Position numbers and translations under genes: made by a program. From Alicyclobacillus acidocaldarius subsp. acidocaldarius Tc-4-1 (GTDB taxonomy: Bacteria > Bacillota > Bacilli > Alicyclobacillales > Alicyclobacillaceae): a stretch of 64,000 bases of DNA. The DNA is taken from NCBI RefSeq assembly GCF_000219875.1, contig NC_017167.1:1637572-1701571 (forward strand), written 5' to 3'. The first letter of the stretch is position 1. The number at the start of each line of letters is the position of its first letter. This document shows, piece by piece, positions 17,688 to 26,054 of this stretch. The notes under the pieces are model-generated. The model was not told where the DNA came from, did not search any database, and saw only the letters and a program-made list of their open reading frames with translations.

Positions 17688-18506
17688 TCAGTCCGTCTTC
17701 AGACCCTTATCGCGGATCTCCTGCTTCAGTTCTTTAAGCCACCCCGTCTCGCTTCCGTCTGCCTCAAACAACGCATTCGCCGTGTACGGCGGGATGTAGA
17801 TGTCGTCGGCCTCCAACAGCACGTATCGATCTGAGGGTGACTTTTCTTTCTCGGGCCGCGGATAGAAGTCCGTGCACGAGCGGCCAATGGGCGCGTTTTC
17901 ACTCGTGCGCTGATAGTACGCCGTGCAGAGACCGTCCCGCCAGTAACGGCAGCTCCCGCAATGCCCCTCTTTGACCTTCCGCAGCGCCGCATCGCCTCTC
18001 AGCACGAACACGTCCGCGCGCTCCATCAGGACGAGTGCGCCGTTGCGGATCAAGGACTGGATCAGCGTCCGGTCGTTGAAGATGTTCCACTCGACCTCCT
18101 CGTCGCTCCACTCCATGTCCTCGTACTCCTCCGCCTCCTCGGGGTCCGCATACGGCGGCGGTTGCGTGTTATCGAGAATCAACACCGGCCCGTACACGAT
18201 CTTCGACCGGACACCCACCATCGTCAGGTCGTGATGGAGGGGTTTGACGATCTCCAGCCGCATGAGGGCCTTCGTGATCTCGTCGTCCGTGTCGAAGTAA
18301 GGGTAGTCCATGACATAGGTCAGGATCCCCACAGGACAATGCGTCTCCGCCGCCTCGCGATCCAGGAACTTCACCAGGTACTCCTTCGTGGGAGCCTCGC
18401 CTTCCTTGAGCGGCGTCCAGAACTTGGCCCGCCACGCAGTGTCAAAGGTGCCGTCCATGATCCGTTGCATCAACGCCTCCGCATTAGGCTGTAACTGCTG
18501 TCCCAT
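17688..18506 (-). CDS. Unknown protein with a four-cysteine cluster, linked to the amidoligase cassette
   Basis: 272 residues, not recognised. The N-terminal two thirds are mixed alpha/beta with a very acidic stretch (EEAEEYEDMEWSDEEVEW). The C-terminal third holds four cysteines in HCGSCRYWRDGLCTAYYQRT followed by GRSCTDFYPRP, a likely zinc or iron-sulfur site. AAGGGAGGAAGG precedes the ATG. The start overlaps the cyclotransferase gene by 23 bp, so it belongs to the same operon, downstream of the amidoligase. Confidence 0.75.
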   Translation of the reverse strand: MGQQLQPNAEALMQRIMDGTFDTAWRAKFWTPLKEGEAPTKEYLVKFLDREAAETHCPVGILTYVMDYPYFDTDDEITKALMRLEIVKPLHHDLTMVGVRSKIVYGPVLILDNTQPPPYADPEEAEEYEDMEWSDEEVEWNIFNDRTLIQSLIRNGALVLMERADVFVLRGDAALRKVKEGHCGSCRYWRDGLCTAYYQRTSENAPIGRSCTDFYPRPEKEKSPSDRYVLLEADDIYIPPYTANALFEADGSETGWLKELKQEIRDKGLKTD

Positions 18507-18954
18507 ACGTGCCTTCCTCCCTTAACCGAGCGATGTGTTGTTCTACGCGACGCCGATACGTTGGATTGACAATTCCGCCGAGAATGAGCTGCGCGTACTC
18601 GTCCGACGGCGCGATCTCATGAGGCAGCGGATGGACAAGCTGATACGTCACCGCCTCTTCCCACATGCCACAGCAGCGCACCTGCACAAGCTTGCGGTGA
18701 TAGACGTACGGAGCACCCTCTCGCCGATCGAGCCGCTTCGCCTCGTGGTCCGACACATACCAAAGCACCCCATGGACCGTGTGACCCCGCGCCGGAACGA
18801 TGTTCGCCACGCCGCCATTTCGATGTGCCGAATACCCGTTGAATGTGAGCCGATGCCCGAACAAAATTGCGTCCTCGCAGAGCATGTGGGCGGTCGGACA
18901 CGTCCGCCGGAAGTCACGTTCGTTCATGCAACTCCCATAGGCAAAGTAGATCAT
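18484..18954 (-). CDS. Gamma-glutamylcyclotransferase (AIG2/GGCT-like) family protein
   Basis: The start MIYFAYGSCMNERDF is the hallmark YGS nucleotide-like loop of the GGCT fold. The catalytic-type Glu is likely in DRREGAPYVYHR. With the ATG at 18954 (AAAGGAGGG 9 nt upstream) the product is 156 residues. Family members cleave gamma-glutamyl or related amide bonds, releasing 5-oxoproline. It sits between an amidoligase and a Cys-cluster protein, the neighbourhood reported for amidoligase systems, suggesting it reverses or recycles the amidoligase product. Confidence 0.85.
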   Translation of the reverse strand: MIYFAYGSCMNERDFRRTCPTAHMLCEDAILFGHRLTFNGYSAHRNGGVANIVPARGHTVHGVLWYVSDHEAKRLDRREGAPYVYHRKLVQVRCCGMWEEAVTYQLVHPLPHEIAPSDEYAQLILGGIVNPTYRRRVEQHIARLREEGTYGTAVTA

Positions 18955-19018
18955 CCGCACCGCCCTCCTTTTGCCTTGATTGGAATCTCCATCTTGATTT
19001 GAGTCGAGTATACTTCCG

Positions 19019-20701
19019 TCATCCTCTGCTGTCAACATGTGTTTGTTCTTGATAAAAGAGAGGAACCTCGCCTCGGACCCATAGCCCTGTCGCGATACGA
19101 CGCAGACGGTCGCTCCCGAGCGTATCGAGAAACTGGCGGAAGCGTCCTTCTGTTCCTTCGGCCAGCGCATCCGAGCTGTCACCCCGGAACAGCGCCGGAA
19201 GACGCTCAGCGCCGGGCATGTGTTTGCGCAGATACGCTGCCTGCATCATCGTGGCGTTCGCCAACTGGATCTGGCGTTGGATGATGATCGGGTCCAATGA
19301 GCCATTCGGGTATCGGAATTCCACCGTTGGGACGTTGTGCTCCACGAACTTGGCCGTGTTGATGATCTTGTATCGGTCTTCGTGCCAACGGTAACCAATC
19401 AACTTGCGCGAAGCCGACATCGCGGTGTCATTGCGGCGCAGTTGACGAAGGTCGCGCAGGCGCAGCGGTCCTGCGTAACGCAAACCGCGATGTACGGTGG
19501 CATAATGACGATCGCTCGCCGCCCCCATCTTGTAGTACTCGTTCCCGAACCAGTAGATGTAGCGGGCAAGCCGCTGCCAGCGATAACCCCGGTCGTCGAG
19601 GATCGAGTGGCTCATATGAATGTGCAGGCCGGTGTGCCTGTCCGTTGTAGCACCGAGTTGATGCGCGATGTCAGTGATTTTTCGAAGAGTCTCCCACGTC
19701 TCTGGCGTGTCACGAAGTGGCGGTGAGACGATCTCGCCACCACCTTCCAGGCTGCCGTCATACTTGACAACCCAGCCTGTCGATTCACTCACGCGAGAGC
19801 TGTACGATTGTTGGTTCCGTTGCGTTGAGAATCCGTAAGCGTACAGTTCGCGCGCCAGCTCTTCGCGATTGACGTTCTCCACTTCGAGTTCGATCCCAAA
19901 GGTGAGACCCGACCCATCCAGCACGTTCTCCGTCTCGTACGCTCCGAGCCCCTCCAGCGTCCGGGCATGGTCTCGGAATGCTTGCCACCGCGCGTCGTCC
20001 CGGCTCATGTACACGCCGTCGTGGCGGTGCAGTTCGTGCCAGGCGTAGAGCGCACGGTCTCGCTCATTGTCCCACGCGACCTCGCCGTCGACGATATGGG
20101 TCAGGATCGTCGGCGCGGCGGACACGCGGCTCGTGGTCTCGAGCGGCACCTCGGAGCTCGTCTCCGTCCTCATCGCTTCTGCGACGCGCTGGCGCTCGGC
20201 TTCGGACTGCTCGGCCATCCGGCGTTCGGAAGCGAATCGGTTGTAGCCCTCCATGTGTCGGCACACCCGATGTCGATGCTGGTGATCCGGGCACGAACAC
20301 GCGACGGCCACGGCGCCCGTGCGGTCGGTCGTCACGACGTACTCGCGGCCCGACTCGGAGTGCACCTGCACGGCGGCGTCCGCGAAGTGGTGGAACTCGA
20401 GCACCTCGTCCTGTTCACGCGTCCTGCTGAACTGGTCTGCGATCATGCCGCTGTACGTTGCAACGCTGGGCTGCCTGCGAATGCGAGCGAGAAACCGGGC
20501 CTTCGCGTTCGCAATGGCCATCTCGTTCACGCCGACCATTTCGTCGCGACGACGCGCCCACGACTGACGAATGCGCTCGGCAGTCTGCGCGGAGATCGCA
20601 GCAATGAACTCGGCCACGTGCTTAGCGCAGACAGGGCCGGTGCCGCGTGCGACGGACACAGGGTGCGTGAGACGTCTGCTGCAAACGGCGCAGGTGGTCA
20701 T
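19019..20701 (-). CDS. Amidoligase-family enzyme with zinc-finger and SWIM domains
   Basis: A predicted ATP-dependent amide-bond-forming enzyme of the glutamine-synthetase/COOH-NH2 ligase fold. The 560 residues begin with a small Cys zinc finger (CAVCSRRLTHPVS then VCAKH). A SWIM-type finger follows (CSCPDHQHRHRVCRH, about 133-148). The catalytic domain starts near 267 with FGIELEVEN, then KYDGSLEGGGEIVSPP, GLHIHMS and VEFRYPNGSLDP, the conserved amidoligase positions. The substrate is unknown. It leads an operon with a GGCT-like protein and a Cys-cluster protein. Its start codon abuts an SD-bearing hairpin. Confidence 0.85.
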   Translation of the reverse strand: MTTCAVCSRRLTHPVSVARGTGPVCAKHVAEFIAAISAQTAERIRQSWARRRDEMVGVNEMAIANAKARFLARIRRQPSVATYSGMIADQFSRTREQDEVLEFHHFADAAVQVHSESGREYVVTTDRTGAVAVACSCPDHQHRHRVCRHMEGYNRFASERRMAEQSEAERQRVAEAMRTETSSEVPLETTSRVSAAPTILTHIVDGEVAWDNERDRALYAWHELHRHDGVYMSRDDARWQAFRDHARTLEGLGAYETENVLDGSGLTFGIELEVENVNREELARELYAYGFSTQRNQQSYSSRVSESTGWVVKYDGSLEGGGEIVSPPLRDTPETWETLRKITDIAHQLGATTDRHTGLHIHMSHSILDDRGYRWQRLARYIYWFGNEYYKMGAASDRHYATVHRGLRYAGPLRLRDLRQLRRNDTAMSASRKLIGYRWHEDRYKIINTAKFVEHNVPTVEFRYPNGSLDPIIIQRQIQLANATMMQAAYLRKHMPGAERLPALFRGDSSDALAEGTEGRFRQFLDTLGSDRLRRIATGLWVRGEVPLFYQEQTHVDSRG

Positions 20702-20743
20702 AAAAAAACCCCTCCTTCATGTAAGGGAGGGGTGGAAGGCAAA
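20702..20743 (-). promoter_or_regulatory. Box plus SD-sequestering terminator-like hairpin at the amidoligase start
   Basis: In mRNA sense: TTTGCCTTCCA, then stem ACCCCTCC, a loop, stem GGAGGGGT, TTTTTT and ATG. The 3' arm is the Shine-Dalgarno sequence and the T-run is the 7-nt spacer. It can terminate transcription or hide the SD. The same layout occurs before the genes at 22090, 48133 and 55292. Confidence 0.7.
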
Positions 20744-20762
20744 TGGCGGATGTTTCGTCCCA

Positions 20763-21153
20763 TCAGTTCGCAACAATCTGTCCATCAGGCAGGCGAATGA
20801 AGGATTGCAATTTGGCAAGCGCGTCGACGGTGGGGCGAAGCTTGATACGAACCCCTTTCTCTTCAAGATAGGCCGCAACAACCCAAGCATATGCGAGGGG
20901 CTTCTGCCGCATGTTGTTTTGACCGCAGATGAGGAAAATCAAAGTATCCTCTGCCTCGGCCAGTGACCTGTGCAATAGGAAGTATATCCTTTGTTAAATT
21001 TGTATGGAGTTTCACTTTGATTTCAACCCCGAGGTTTGAATACTCCCAAAGCGGCACCACTTCGCATTCTTGGATTCCAGGTTTTTCACGAAGCCAGGCG
21101 TCTATTTTTCGAAACAACTCGGTTGTGTTAAATTGGTATGAATCATACATCAT
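20763..21153 (-). CDS. Unknown small protein, reading frame shifted
   Basis: The N-terminal frame (MMYDSYQFNTTELFRKIDAW, to 20863) and the C-terminal frame (from about 20975 to 20763, with QNNMRQKPLAYAWVVAAYLE) are offset by +1 and overlap. Dropping one base near GCACAGGTCA gives one continuous ~129-residue protein. It resembles the next minus-strand gene in FNxxxxFxxxxAW near the start and LAYxWxxxxY near the end, so the two are likely diverged paralogues. AAGGGGGG precedes the ATG. Function unknown. Confidence 0.5.
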
Positions 21154-21216
21154 TTAAGTTCACCCCCCTTGATGGGCCGTCGCCTGCTCATATACAGCAG
21201 GAATTTTTAAAAACGA

Positions 21217-21751
21217 ATGTCTAAATTAGCCTTCTGTATGAAGATGGACAGAATCTTTTTTTGGAAAAGAACATTGACGTCAACGGCCAATAATGAACTT
21301 CGAAATCGACCATCTAAAGTAAATGAACGGATTTCTTCAGTGGAATGGAACGTTTTCTTTGAAAAAGTTGAACCAAAACGCTGATTCTCTTTTACACGTA
21401 GGATTTGATAAAGAAGGAACGCCGTTCTTCGTAAAGGCGAGGGAATCTGGAAATTACATTTACATTGAATGTTGTTCACCACATTTTAACTACGCACCAA
21501 GGGCTGTACGCGCTGATCTTCGTTATAACCAGGAAGATCAGCGCGCAGGGAGACTGTACATGATGCTTATTGATGTTCCCATTCAACACATCAGCAAAAT
21601 TGGGAAAACGAAGAACAGCGCCAGCGGCAAATATCGTATTACTCAAAATATGGATTTGATTTTATTCGTGACCCCGAGTTGCGTAAGACATACCTCCGTC
21701 TTGATCTCCGAAAAGGGATTGAGCCGACAGATTAGTTCGACCCGCGGTTGA
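21217..21751 (+). CDS. Unknown plus-strand protein, frameshifted at an A-run
   Basis: Two overlapping plus frames, MSKLAFCMKMDRIFFWKR (21217-21384) and one reading LNQNADSLLHVGFDKEGTPF (to 21751), join if one A is removed from the A5 run at 21362-21366. This gives VFFEKLNQNADSLLHVG. The joined product is about 177 residues, mixed beta-rich, with no family recognised. It is one of only two plus-strand genes in the element and overlaps the convergent gene at its 3' end. The SD is weak. Confidence 0.45.
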
Positions 21752-22090
21752 TGATACGGACATTGTGCCGCCGCTTCCTGCACATACAGGCATATCAGCC
21801 ATGTGTAGGCGAGGACTTCCATCTCGTCCATACGTCTTGAGTTTTCGCGGGCGTTCCAGTCTTCGCCGAGCTACGATCATGTGAAGACGTTCCGTAGGTT
21901 CGGGGCCATTATCAGGCATCAAGTCCACCACAAACTCTTTGTATGGCGTCTGTCGGAAACGGTGATACACGACTTTCCCTAGCACACACCACGAATCCGA
22001 AATAGGTTCGCGAGCTTCGATCCAAGCACTGAGGGTATCGAACACAATTTCTGGGTTGAACGGGATTTCAGGTGGCATGTGTGATATCAC
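21643..22090 (-). CDS. Unknown small protein, reading frame shifted, paralogue of the preceding minus-strand gene
   Basis: The upstream frame begins at a GTG (MISHMPPEIPFNPEIVFDTL) and stays in register to about LHMIVA. The downstream frame (WNARENSRRMDEMEVLAYTW) ends at 21643 and is offset by +1. Dropping one base at GCTCGGCG yields a protein of about 148 residues. The start lies behind a copy of the box/SD hairpin, which supports real expression. Function unknown. Confidence 0.5.
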
Positions 22091-22138
22091 AAAACAAAAA
22101 ATCCCCCCTTCACATCAAGGAGGGGTGGAAGGCAAAAA
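22091..22138 (-). promoter_or_regulatory. Box plus SD-bearing hairpin before the gene at 22090
   Basis: mRNA sense: TTTTTGCCTTCCA, ACCCCTCCTT, loop, AAGGGGGGAT, TTTTT, then GTTTT and GTG. Nearly the same as the leader at 20702-20743. The hairpin is followed by a T-run as in an intrinsic terminator. Confidence 0.65.
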
Positions 22139-22153
22139 GGGCATTCCATTTTA

Positions 22154-23189
22154 CTAGATGGCATCCGTCTTTCTTACCCTATTCATCAGAACCGCATACA
22201 TGATATACTCGTCAAAATCCCATAACCAACCGGCCGCCATCATGTCACTGAACGTCTCACGTTTCTCATGGAACCATCCCAAGAATCCCTTGCACCCGTT
22301 ATAAACACCATGTTGGATAGCGTGGTTGATCGCGTCCAGTGTATTCACGCCATATCGAGATATGAAGTGATTCCGATATGGATGTTCAAAAGCATTGAAC
22401 AGTTCACAAATCGCCAATAAATACCCGCCTGGTCGAACATTTTCATACAATCGGTCCAGCACCATTCGTGATGCAAGATCAGACAGGTACTGTATTTCTG
22501 TGTGAATTTTATGCACTGGATAGCGATGATCTCGCAACCAAACCCTACCGTTCTGCTCTTCGCTGAGCAAATAGGGTGCTACAAGTTGAGTAAACAAGGG
22601 AAGAATGATAACCGCATCGAACATTTCATCTACGCTTTGTACGGAACGACGAAATTTCTTTCGGGCTTGCTTGAACGCACGAAGAATCTCTTGCGTATCT
22701 CCCTGGGCAAATACTGCTTTGATGGATTCAAGCGTATCATTCCATCCCAAAATGTCCATTTGTATGATATTTGCTTTTTTGAAGCAACATGGGTTCCCGG
22801 TCTTCAATTGCTCGACGTGTTGCTTCAGCGTCGATGTCGATGAATGTGACAACGACCTCATGCTCGTTGAACACGTGTAAATCGAGATCGTAGCAATTAC
22901 CGGATCCGACGACTAAGATTCGCTTGATGTCAGAGAGACTTAATAGCTCGCGGATGTATTTGGCTAATATGGAACGGTGTTTTTCCCATCGTGTAAACGT
23001 TTCGGCATCTTCTACAAAGGATTTGTTCATGCGCTCATAGAATTCTTGCAGTCTCATCCGTTCTTCCTCGACTAGCTTTTGAACTTCTTCGACAACGCTT
23101 CGACATTCTCCAACTATCAAGCCATGGATGCACACGTTTCGCTGCTCAGTCGCCGAAAAAGGGATGATAGTATGATTCGACACGGGCAT
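22154..23189 (-). CDS. SAM-methyltransferase-like protein, frameshifted at an A6 run
   Basis: The N-terminal frame carries a long helical region, then the glycine-rich motif ILVVGSGNCYDLDL and the acidic VTFIDID, the order expected for motifs I and II of a Rossmann methyltransferase. The continuation (NIIQMDILGWNDTLES and onward to 22154) is in the +1 frame. Removing one A from the A6 run (T6 on the plus strand, 22774-22779) joins them as MLLQKANIIQMDILGW. The intact product would be about 344 residues. GAGGAGG precedes the ATG. Substrate unknown. Confidence 0.6.
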
Positions 23190-23210
23190 ATGATTTCCTC
23201 CTCGTATGCT

Positions 23211-23249
23211 TCATCGTTTAGGGATGATCCAATGATTCGACATGTGCAT
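23211..23249 (-). CDS. 12-residue leader peptide resembling the start of the downstream protein
   Basis: MHMSNHWIIPKR followed by TGA, with CAGGAG 5 nt before its ATG. It lies 21 nt upstream of the methyltransferase-like gene, whose N-terminus is MPVSNHTIIPFS. About 33 bp around the start codon appear to be tandemly duplicated with a 60-bp period. It may be a duplication by-product or a translational leader. Confidence 0.4.
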   Translation of the reverse strand: MHMSNHWIIPKR

Positions 23250-23273
23250 GCTCACTCCTGAGTACGTCCCGGT

Positions 23274-23681
23274 TCACCCAAATCGCTCGACAAATGTCGC
23301 CCAATCCATGGTCCCCACACGCACGGTGTCCCGCTGAAGCAAGCGCATGAGTTTCGGGACGCGCTTCACGCGCCAGTTGTAGACGTTATAAAGCCAGAGA
23401 AAGATGAGGCCCATTTGGTCACGCCAGAACTGTACCGGCTCTTCGTGTTGCTGGAACCCGTCCCGGGTGTAGTCAATCCAGAGACTGTACCCGCGCACTT
23501 CGCGGATGTCCGTCCGACCGCTCTGCGCCAGTTTTTGGTATGCCCGCAGGCGTTCTCGCTGAAACTTGTCTCTGTCCATCCAATACCAAGGCCACCATGA
23601 GGACGGCGCATGGTGCATCACGGCTACGCCATCCTCAACGGTTACGGTGTAATGCCGTGTCAACCGTGTAGAAGTTCGCAC
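23274..23681 (-). CDS. Unknown protein rich in Trp and Tyr
   Basis: 135 residues, not recognised. It has a basic N-terminus (MRTSTRLTRHYTVTV), a Trp-rich segment (SSWWPWYWMDRDKFQRERL) and a charged C-terminus. No membrane helix is evident. The GTG at 23681 has only a weak, distant purine stretch. It sits between the methyltransferase-like gene and the Tad genes on the same strand, so co-transcription with the pilus block is possible. Confidence 0.5.
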   Translation of the reverse strand: MRTSTRLTRHYTVTVEDGVAVMHHAPSSWWPWYWMDRDKFQRERLRAYQKLAQSGRTDIREVRGYSLWIDYTRDGFQQHEEPVQFWRDQMGLIFLWLYNVYNWRVKRVPKLMRLLQRDTVRVGTMDWATFVERFG

Positions 23682-23709
23682 CGGTGTATAAGATTTGCCT
23701 TTTCCAATA

Positions 23710-24601
23710 TCAAACTTCCATCACCTCGCCGATTCGCCAGATCCACCACGTGCAACCGATGAGAATGATCAACACAATCCAAAATCCGTCTCGAGCAAAG
23801 GGGGTCATATACTGGTGTACCCGCGGATATGCCAAGCCGAACATCGACACCATGAGTCCCGCGTAGATCAATCCGTTGCGGCGGCCCGCCAACGTCTTGG
23901 CCCGAAGGACTCGCCGCTTGTCTTCGTCGCGTTCGATCTGATCTCGAAACCTCAGCCACAGTTTGGCCCGATCAGCCTGATACTTCGTAGCGACTGCCGT
24001 TGCGTGAGCTAACTGAATGAGTTCTTGGATGCCCCATCGTTCTGCCGCCAACACAAACGCTTCTTCCGGCGTGATACGAAGTCCGCGCCAACTTTGAGTC
24101 ATAAGTTGGAATTCTCTTCGAAGCGTTGGATGACGCGCAATCTGAGTCACGTCCATCAACGCCTCGTCAAAGCGATCCGTCGCGCGAAGCGTAGTGATGA
24201 TGATGGGCATGGCTTCTCGAACAAATACTTGGAGAAACTGATATTTTCTCTTCTTGGCGCGAGATCGGATAAAGAGCACGGTGACGAGAATCGTGAGTCC
24301 AAGGCTTACGGGCACACCAAACCACGCCGATTGTTCCGCCAAGCTCAGTGCGACAGCCCCCACGATAAAACCGCTCACAGCGATCATGAGCACAGGAGGC
24401 AGACGCAGACCTGCCTCCTGTGCCTCTCGCTTAAGTTGCTGAATCGCTTGAGCACTTTTCCAACGCGATGTTCGATCGTGATAACGTTCCCGAATCGAAG
24501 CCAGCCACAGCGCTTCCTCTTGTGCGCGGCGCAGGTCGGCTTCTAACAAAAAAACAAAGCATGGCCAACGCCACAAGAATGCCAACGATTTGTCCAGTCA
24601 T
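23710..24601 (-). CDS. TadB/TadC-like (T2SF) pilus membrane protein, frameshifted at an A7 run
   Basis: The inner-membrane platform protein of Tad pili holds the assembly ATPase. The sequence has an N-terminal helix, a paired helix region near LMIAVSGFIVGAVALSLA, a long cytoplasmic T2SF-like helical domain (EAMPIIITTLRATDRFDEAL) and C-terminal helices (GFWIVLIILIGCTWWIW). The true start MTGQIVGILVALAMLCFF (GGAGGGAGGG upstream) is out of frame with the rest. Removing one base from the 7-base run at 24548-24554 restores LCFFLLEADLRRAQEEA. It lies 16 bp after the TadA-like ATPase gene. Confidence 0.72.
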
Positions 24602-24617
24602 GGTTGCCCTCCCTCCG

Positions 24618-25994
24618 TCATAAGTAGACGTATTGCACGTTCGGGGTTTCGAGGATCGGCAACTCGGAGATCGTATGGCCATGAAGCGCAGCTTCTTCAG
24701 CCATTTGTTCAGTTATTCCGTGGAACACCCAACTATCCGTTCGCGGATCCCACTTCGCAAGGGTCACGTAGGGGATGCGCTGTTCACGCGGCTCATACGG
24801 CAGGACTTCCGCAATTTCCACGACACGCTTGCCTCCGCGCTCCGGCACTGAGCGCATGCTGATAATGTGCCGTACACTCATGGAAATCAGGTCCCCCACC
24901 ATCGCAGTCGATGGCCTGGATTCGTGACTCGAAAGCAACGCTGCCATTCGCCGAATCGCTGCGCCAGCGTTTGCGAATCCGGCCACATGAAGGGTTGTTG
25001 CCGTCTGATACGTCACCGTCGCCGCGGCTTGGAAGAACTCCCACAATACGATGCTCGTTCGAACCTCACCGATATAAACGTTGTCGAACATCATCCGCAG
25101 CGTGTTGACGATCTGTTGCGCCATGCGTACCGCACCGCGACCTTCCGCATTCGGCGCTCGTTCATACAACCTTGCCGCCCAAGCGCACAGAGGCTGGAGT
25201 TCAGGCATTTCCTCAATAACGCAACTCATTCGATCGGGCGGAATCAATCCCAAAAGCGCAGCCATCAGCGTCGACTTGGATGAACCGGTGCCACCCACCA
25301 CCACAAACGATCTCGCCAAGCGCTGCATCCACTGAAAGAACAGATAGATTTTCTCGTCGAAGACGTGCAGCGAGAGAAGTTCCTGCAACGTGAAATTCCG
25401 AAGCGGTTTACGAATCGTCACGATCAAACAATCCTTCTCCAGCCGACGCCCGTCCTCGTCTTCTGGCAGTGTCCATCCTGCAGGTCCGCCCACCACATGC
25501 ATCCGATACCCGTCCGGAAGAATGGCGTCCGTAGATGGATTGGTCATGTCAAATCGATAATTTGTTCCTGACAACTTTTTCTGAACAAAAGTCAATACTT
25601 CTTCGTTATCCATGTACCCCTCAGTGGATATGTATCTCTTGCCTTCCTTGATGTAGAAGGTGAAATGTTCTCCGTAAATTTGAATGTCCGAAACGAGCGG
25701 ATCATCGATCAGATGTTGGATTTTACCATACGAGTACATATCGTTGAGCGCCATGGTAATGACATACTCACGATAGTTGGGAGGGATCCCGAGCTCGCCC
25801 GCAATCTTGCCCAAATACGCGTAGGCCGCGCGACGAGGCGGCAAGTCCCGCCACCATTCCTGGCGCCGACGGATTTCGGCCATCAGCTTTTTGTGATGTT
25901 CGCTCGCTTCACGATAAAAGTCATCACGTGGATCTTCTTTCAACATTTGTTCCATTTGCGTTTGGACGCGCTCAATTTCTTGGAGATTCGGCAT
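24618..25994 (-). CDS. tadA: TadA/CpaF-type secretion ATPase (VirB11 superfamily)
   Basis: Hexameric ATPase that drives pilus assembly. The 458 residues hold an N-terminal helical region, an N-terminal domain with IQHLIDDPLVSDIQIYGEHF, Walker A VVGGTGSSKSTLMAALLG near residue 235, an acidic box at CVIEEMPELQ and the histidine box TTLHVAG. GAGGAGGG precedes the ATG. Both TadA/CpaF and VirB11 fit the fold. The neighbouring TadB/C-, CpaB- and CpaE-like genes favour a Tad role. Confidence 0.85.
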   Translation of the reverse strand: MPNLQEIERVQTQMEQMLKEDPRDDFYREASEHHKKLMAEIRRRQEWWRDLPPRRAAYAYLGKIAGELGIPPNYREYVITMALNDMYSYGKIQHLIDDPLVSDIQIYGEHFTFYIKEGKRYISTEGYMDNEEVLTFVQKKLSGTNYRFDMTNPSTDAILPDGYRMHVVGGPAGWTLPEDEDGRRLEKDCLIVTIRKPLRNFTLQELLSLHVFDEKIYLFFQWMQRLARSFVVVGGTGSSKSTLMAALLGLIPPDRMSCVIEEMPELQPLCAWAARLYERAPNAEGRGAVRMAQQIVNTLRMMFDNVYIGEVRTSIVLWEFFQAAATVTYQTATTLHVAGFANAGAAIRRMAALLSSHESRPSTAMVGDLISMSVRHIISMRSVPERGGKRVVEIAEVLPYEPREQRIPYVTLAKWDPRTDSWVFHGITEQMAEEAALHGHTISELPILETPNVQYVYL

Positions 25995-26016
25995 TCATGA
26001 CCCTCCTCGCATCATA

Positions 26017-26043
26017 AAGGGCGGCCATATCCTAGCCGCCCTT
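26017..26043 (-). terminator. Hairpin between the CpaB-like and TadA-like genes
   Basis: A 9-bp perfect stem AAGGGCGGC/GCCGCCCTT with a 9-base loop. On the minus strand only TTTATG follows, and the tadA SD comes about 10 nt later. It may attenuate rather than fully stop transcription. Confidence 0.5.
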
Positions 26044-26054
26044 CTATGTATGGG

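Noticed and set aside
21207-21482. Minus-strand frame opposite the plus-strand unknown gene
   Set aside because: The plus-strand joined frame is more protein-like, and this one has no SD or motif.
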